Positions 62,258-64,000 of a stretch of DNA of 64,000 nucleotides are shown piece after piece. The position numbers and the translations under genes were made by a program. The first letter of the stretch is position 1. Each line of letters opens with the position of its first letter. This DNA is from Diospyros lotus (Eukaryota > Streptophyta > Magnoliopsida > Ericales > Ebenaceae): positions 17,753,030 to 17,817,029 of the forward strand of contig NC_068346.1 in NCBI RefSeq assembly GCF_014633365.1, given 5' to 3'. Below the pieces are notes generated by a model. The model saw nothing but the letters and a program-made list of their open reading frames with translations. It did no database searches and was not told where the DNA came from.

Positions 62258-62322
62258 GATGTTTCCAACATAATCAATTATTCTCTCGCATATTGGCCAA
62301 AGGTACCATTTTATAAGTTTTC
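62258..62322 (+). pseudogene. Possible preceding spermidine synthase exon fragment
   Basis: Encodes NYSLAYWPKVPFY followed by a GT. The spacing and the Asn-Tyr...Val-Pro-x-Tyr pattern resemble the family's segment just ahead of the Ser-Gly-Val-Ile-Gly-Phe exon, but three extra residues and several substitutions make this weak. It is offered only because the next spermidine synthase exon lies about 510 bp downstream on the same strand. Confidence 0.3.
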
Positions 62323-62835
62323 TAGGGCATGAAAATATATGGAAGTTTCTTGTATTGCAGTGAATTTCTTTTACAAAACATTAGTGTCTGAACTACAGGT
62401 CACTAACAATCACACACAAATTGTATGTCTGCATTGTTGCTTGATTGTATCCTTATCCTCAACTTTAAATCCATAGCTGCATTGTTGCTTGATTGTATAA
62501 GCTCTCCTAAAGGAAAACATGCCATTTGTTAAACAGGTCATGTCATGCAGATTAGCATCCGCCATTTTTATATTTGTAATGCTGCCAATCCTTTGCAGTA
62601 GCATAAATTGACAAAGAAGCAGTTATTCAACCATAGATATTCAAGGGTTCTGTTCATTATGCATGGGCAAGTGTTCCCACATACCCTAGGTACTCGATGC
62701 ATTCCCTCAATTGCATGCATTCCCTCAATTGTTACAATGTTGATGTTTTCTTTCTATAATTTTTATGATGGAAGATTTTAGTTTTAAATGTTTCTCACTA
62801 AATTCCATGTGTTATTTTTATCTAAAAATGGCTAG

Positions 62836-62952
62836 TGGAGCGATTGGATTTCTAATATGCTCAATGTGGATTTTATTCATCCTATCAATCCTATTAAAAA
62901 AGTAGAGGAAAGGCTGAAGTTTAGAAGAGAGCTGAGGTTTTACAACTCTGAG
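62836..62952 (+). pseudogene. Spermidine synthase exon fragment, frameshifted
   Basis: Encodes GAIGFLICS, then, two bases out of frame, VDFIHPINPIKK and RRELRFYNSE. In plant spermidine/spermine synthases (aminopropyltransferases) these are the consecutive conserved stretches S-G-x-I-G-F-x-x-C-S, V-D-F-x-x-P-x-N-P-I and R-E-L-x-F-Y-N-S-E/D (family knowledge). The residues normally between Cys-Ser and Val-Asp-Phe (Thr-Glu-Gly-Pro type) are deleted, which causes the frameshift. AG precedes 62836 and GT follows 62952, so the original splice sites appear kept. No N-terminal or catalytic exons are seen. It is a gene fragment, not a working enzyme. Confidence 0.8.
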
Positions 62953-63839
62953 GTAGTTACACTCCCTCCCTCCCTTCCTTGGGACATAATCTATTTTTTT
63001 CTTAGTAATAATTTCTTGATAATGGTAACTTTATTTCTATTTTTGTCTTTTATTATTACAGTTACTGACTTATAAAAAGAAGGATATTAGTAATTGACTT
63101 TTACAGCTAGATTTACGCTTGACTTGAATTTTAGTACAATAGAATTTGTTTAAGTTGAGATAAAAGAAAAGGATATGTGATCAAATTGTTACAGTTGATT
63201 GCACATGAATTTTATTACTACAAGTATTTCTTAATTTCGCAACTACTAAAATTCTAACATGCTTTTGATGACCAAGAGATAATTATAGATAAGTTTTCAT
63301 ATTCAAGTACTTATATGGTTTATTTCTTTTCTAGATAATTGTATGTTCTCAATTATTTGCTTCAAACATTTTATGTTCACGCTGGAATAATAAATTTTTT
63401 ACTGTACAATACAACAAACCTCCATGAACAACACTTGACCTTTTTGATGAAGTGAGGAATTTGAGCTATTGTTTGCACAAGTTGCTAGGCTTCTCTTGGA
63501 TCCTCTTTTCTCTGGTAGCCATTTAAACAAATACCAATTGAAGTAATTAACTTATGCTGTAATAGAACGTGTTGAACTGAAATTACTGCCCTTTATTAAG
63601 TATGACTCTCTTACAAACTAGTACACATAGCTGGTAGTTGGCCAAATGCTTAATTGAGTCAACAACTGTCATTATTATTAGAATTTTCTCTATCACTTTG
63701 TTACTAGAACATTATATGTGTGCAGCACTAGAAAGAAATATGTGAAAAACCAATGTTCTAACTAAATATTGCAGAACCAATCTCACGTAAGGCATGCCTT
63801 TTAAATTCAATAATAATGGCTTTGTTTATTACATTTTAG
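62953..63839. other. Non-coding sequence between the two captured exons
   Basis: T/A-rich, intron-like sequence with no recognisable exon of either gene. It starts right at the donor GT of the spermidine synthase fragment and ends at the acceptor AG of the SecA fragment. Confidence 0.4.
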
Positions 63840-63912
63840 GAAGCATTTGCTGTTGTGAGAGAGGCTTCAAAGAGGGTTCTTGGCATTTGACCATTTGATG
63901 TGCAATTGATAG
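63840..63912 (+). pseudogene. SecA exon fragment with internal stop
   Basis: 73-bp exon-like piece between 'ttttag' and 'gtaaat' that encodes EAFAVVREASKRVLGI, a stop, then PFDVQLI. This is the conserved N-terminal segment of SecA ATPases just ahead of the Walker A region. The wording matches plant chloroplast SecA1 (thylakoid protein translocation) better than SecA2 (family knowledge). The stop TGA at 63888-63890 stands where the family has Arg, and a single CGA-to-TGA change explains it. The next SecA exon would lie beyond the window, so I cannot tell whether this is a fragment or a whole mutated gene. Confidence 0.85.
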
Positions 63913-64000
63913 GTAAATTTTTATTAAATTATATATTTTCTTCTTTTGACACGTTAATTATTTTGTTGAGTTGTGTTATATTTCGTTGGAATTGTCTTCT

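Noticed and set aside
63840..63912. Bacterial contamination or horizontal transfer as source of SecA sequence
   Set aside because: The piece has plant-type splice borders and plant-style wording, and it is AT-rich like the surrounding DNA.

Overview
This window is plant nuclear DNA, most likely from a dicot with a repeat-rich genome (inference). It holds a spliced nucleoredoxin gene of plant type, a plant hAT-type transposase pseudogene, Ty3/gypsy retrotransposons primed by initiator tRNA-Met, CACTA-like elements, and fragments of plant spermidine synthase and chloroplast SecA genes. I cannot name the species. Only one gene looks functional: a four-exon NRX1-type nucleoredoxin on the minus strand (7946-11026, 584 residues). 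Everything else is mobile DNA, its debris, or sequence I cannot assign.

Layout. 1-7201: remains of a minus-strand gypsy element, ending in an LTR (4620-7201) with an adjacent primer binding site. 7202-11026: nucleoredoxin gene and its downstream flank. 12319-15894: hAT-like element with a decayed transposase. 16501-26582: complete but dead minus-strand chromovirus-type gypsy element, flanked by ATTTT, with a 1.5-kb TG...CA insertion in its integrase region. It lies inside an older LTR. 26740-33460: plus-strand gypsy pol debris, an LTR fragment, and a 2.4-kb solo LTR (28143-30561) with two tandem arrays. 33461-37803: LTR fragment, then a Tat-like element (probable LTR end and primer site, gag/protease debris, tandem repeats).

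37804-54429 is the best-resolved structure, a nest four layers deep. A plus-strand solo LTR was inserted into a 44-bp tandem array. That solo LTR was entered by an 11.2-kb gypsy element (38185-49389), which carries its own 2-kb insertion (43197-45155). It was also entered by a second solo LTR of its own family in the opposite orientation (49611-52269). Every layer has matching or near-matching 5-bp target duplications.

54430-55660 continues the interrupted array. 55814-57397 is a CACTA-like non-autonomous element packed with inverted GCGGC/GCCGC modules. 59740-60279 is a short-period array. At 60280 another CACTA-like end begins. Downstream of it, in the same orientation, lie a damaged spermidine synthase exon (62836-62952) and a SecA exon with a stop codon (63840-63912). 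Two unrelated host gene fragments side by side suggest gene capture by a transposon, which is the most interesting biological lead. Coordinates of TE ends come from reading the ends and target duplications by eye. No alignment or database search was possible.
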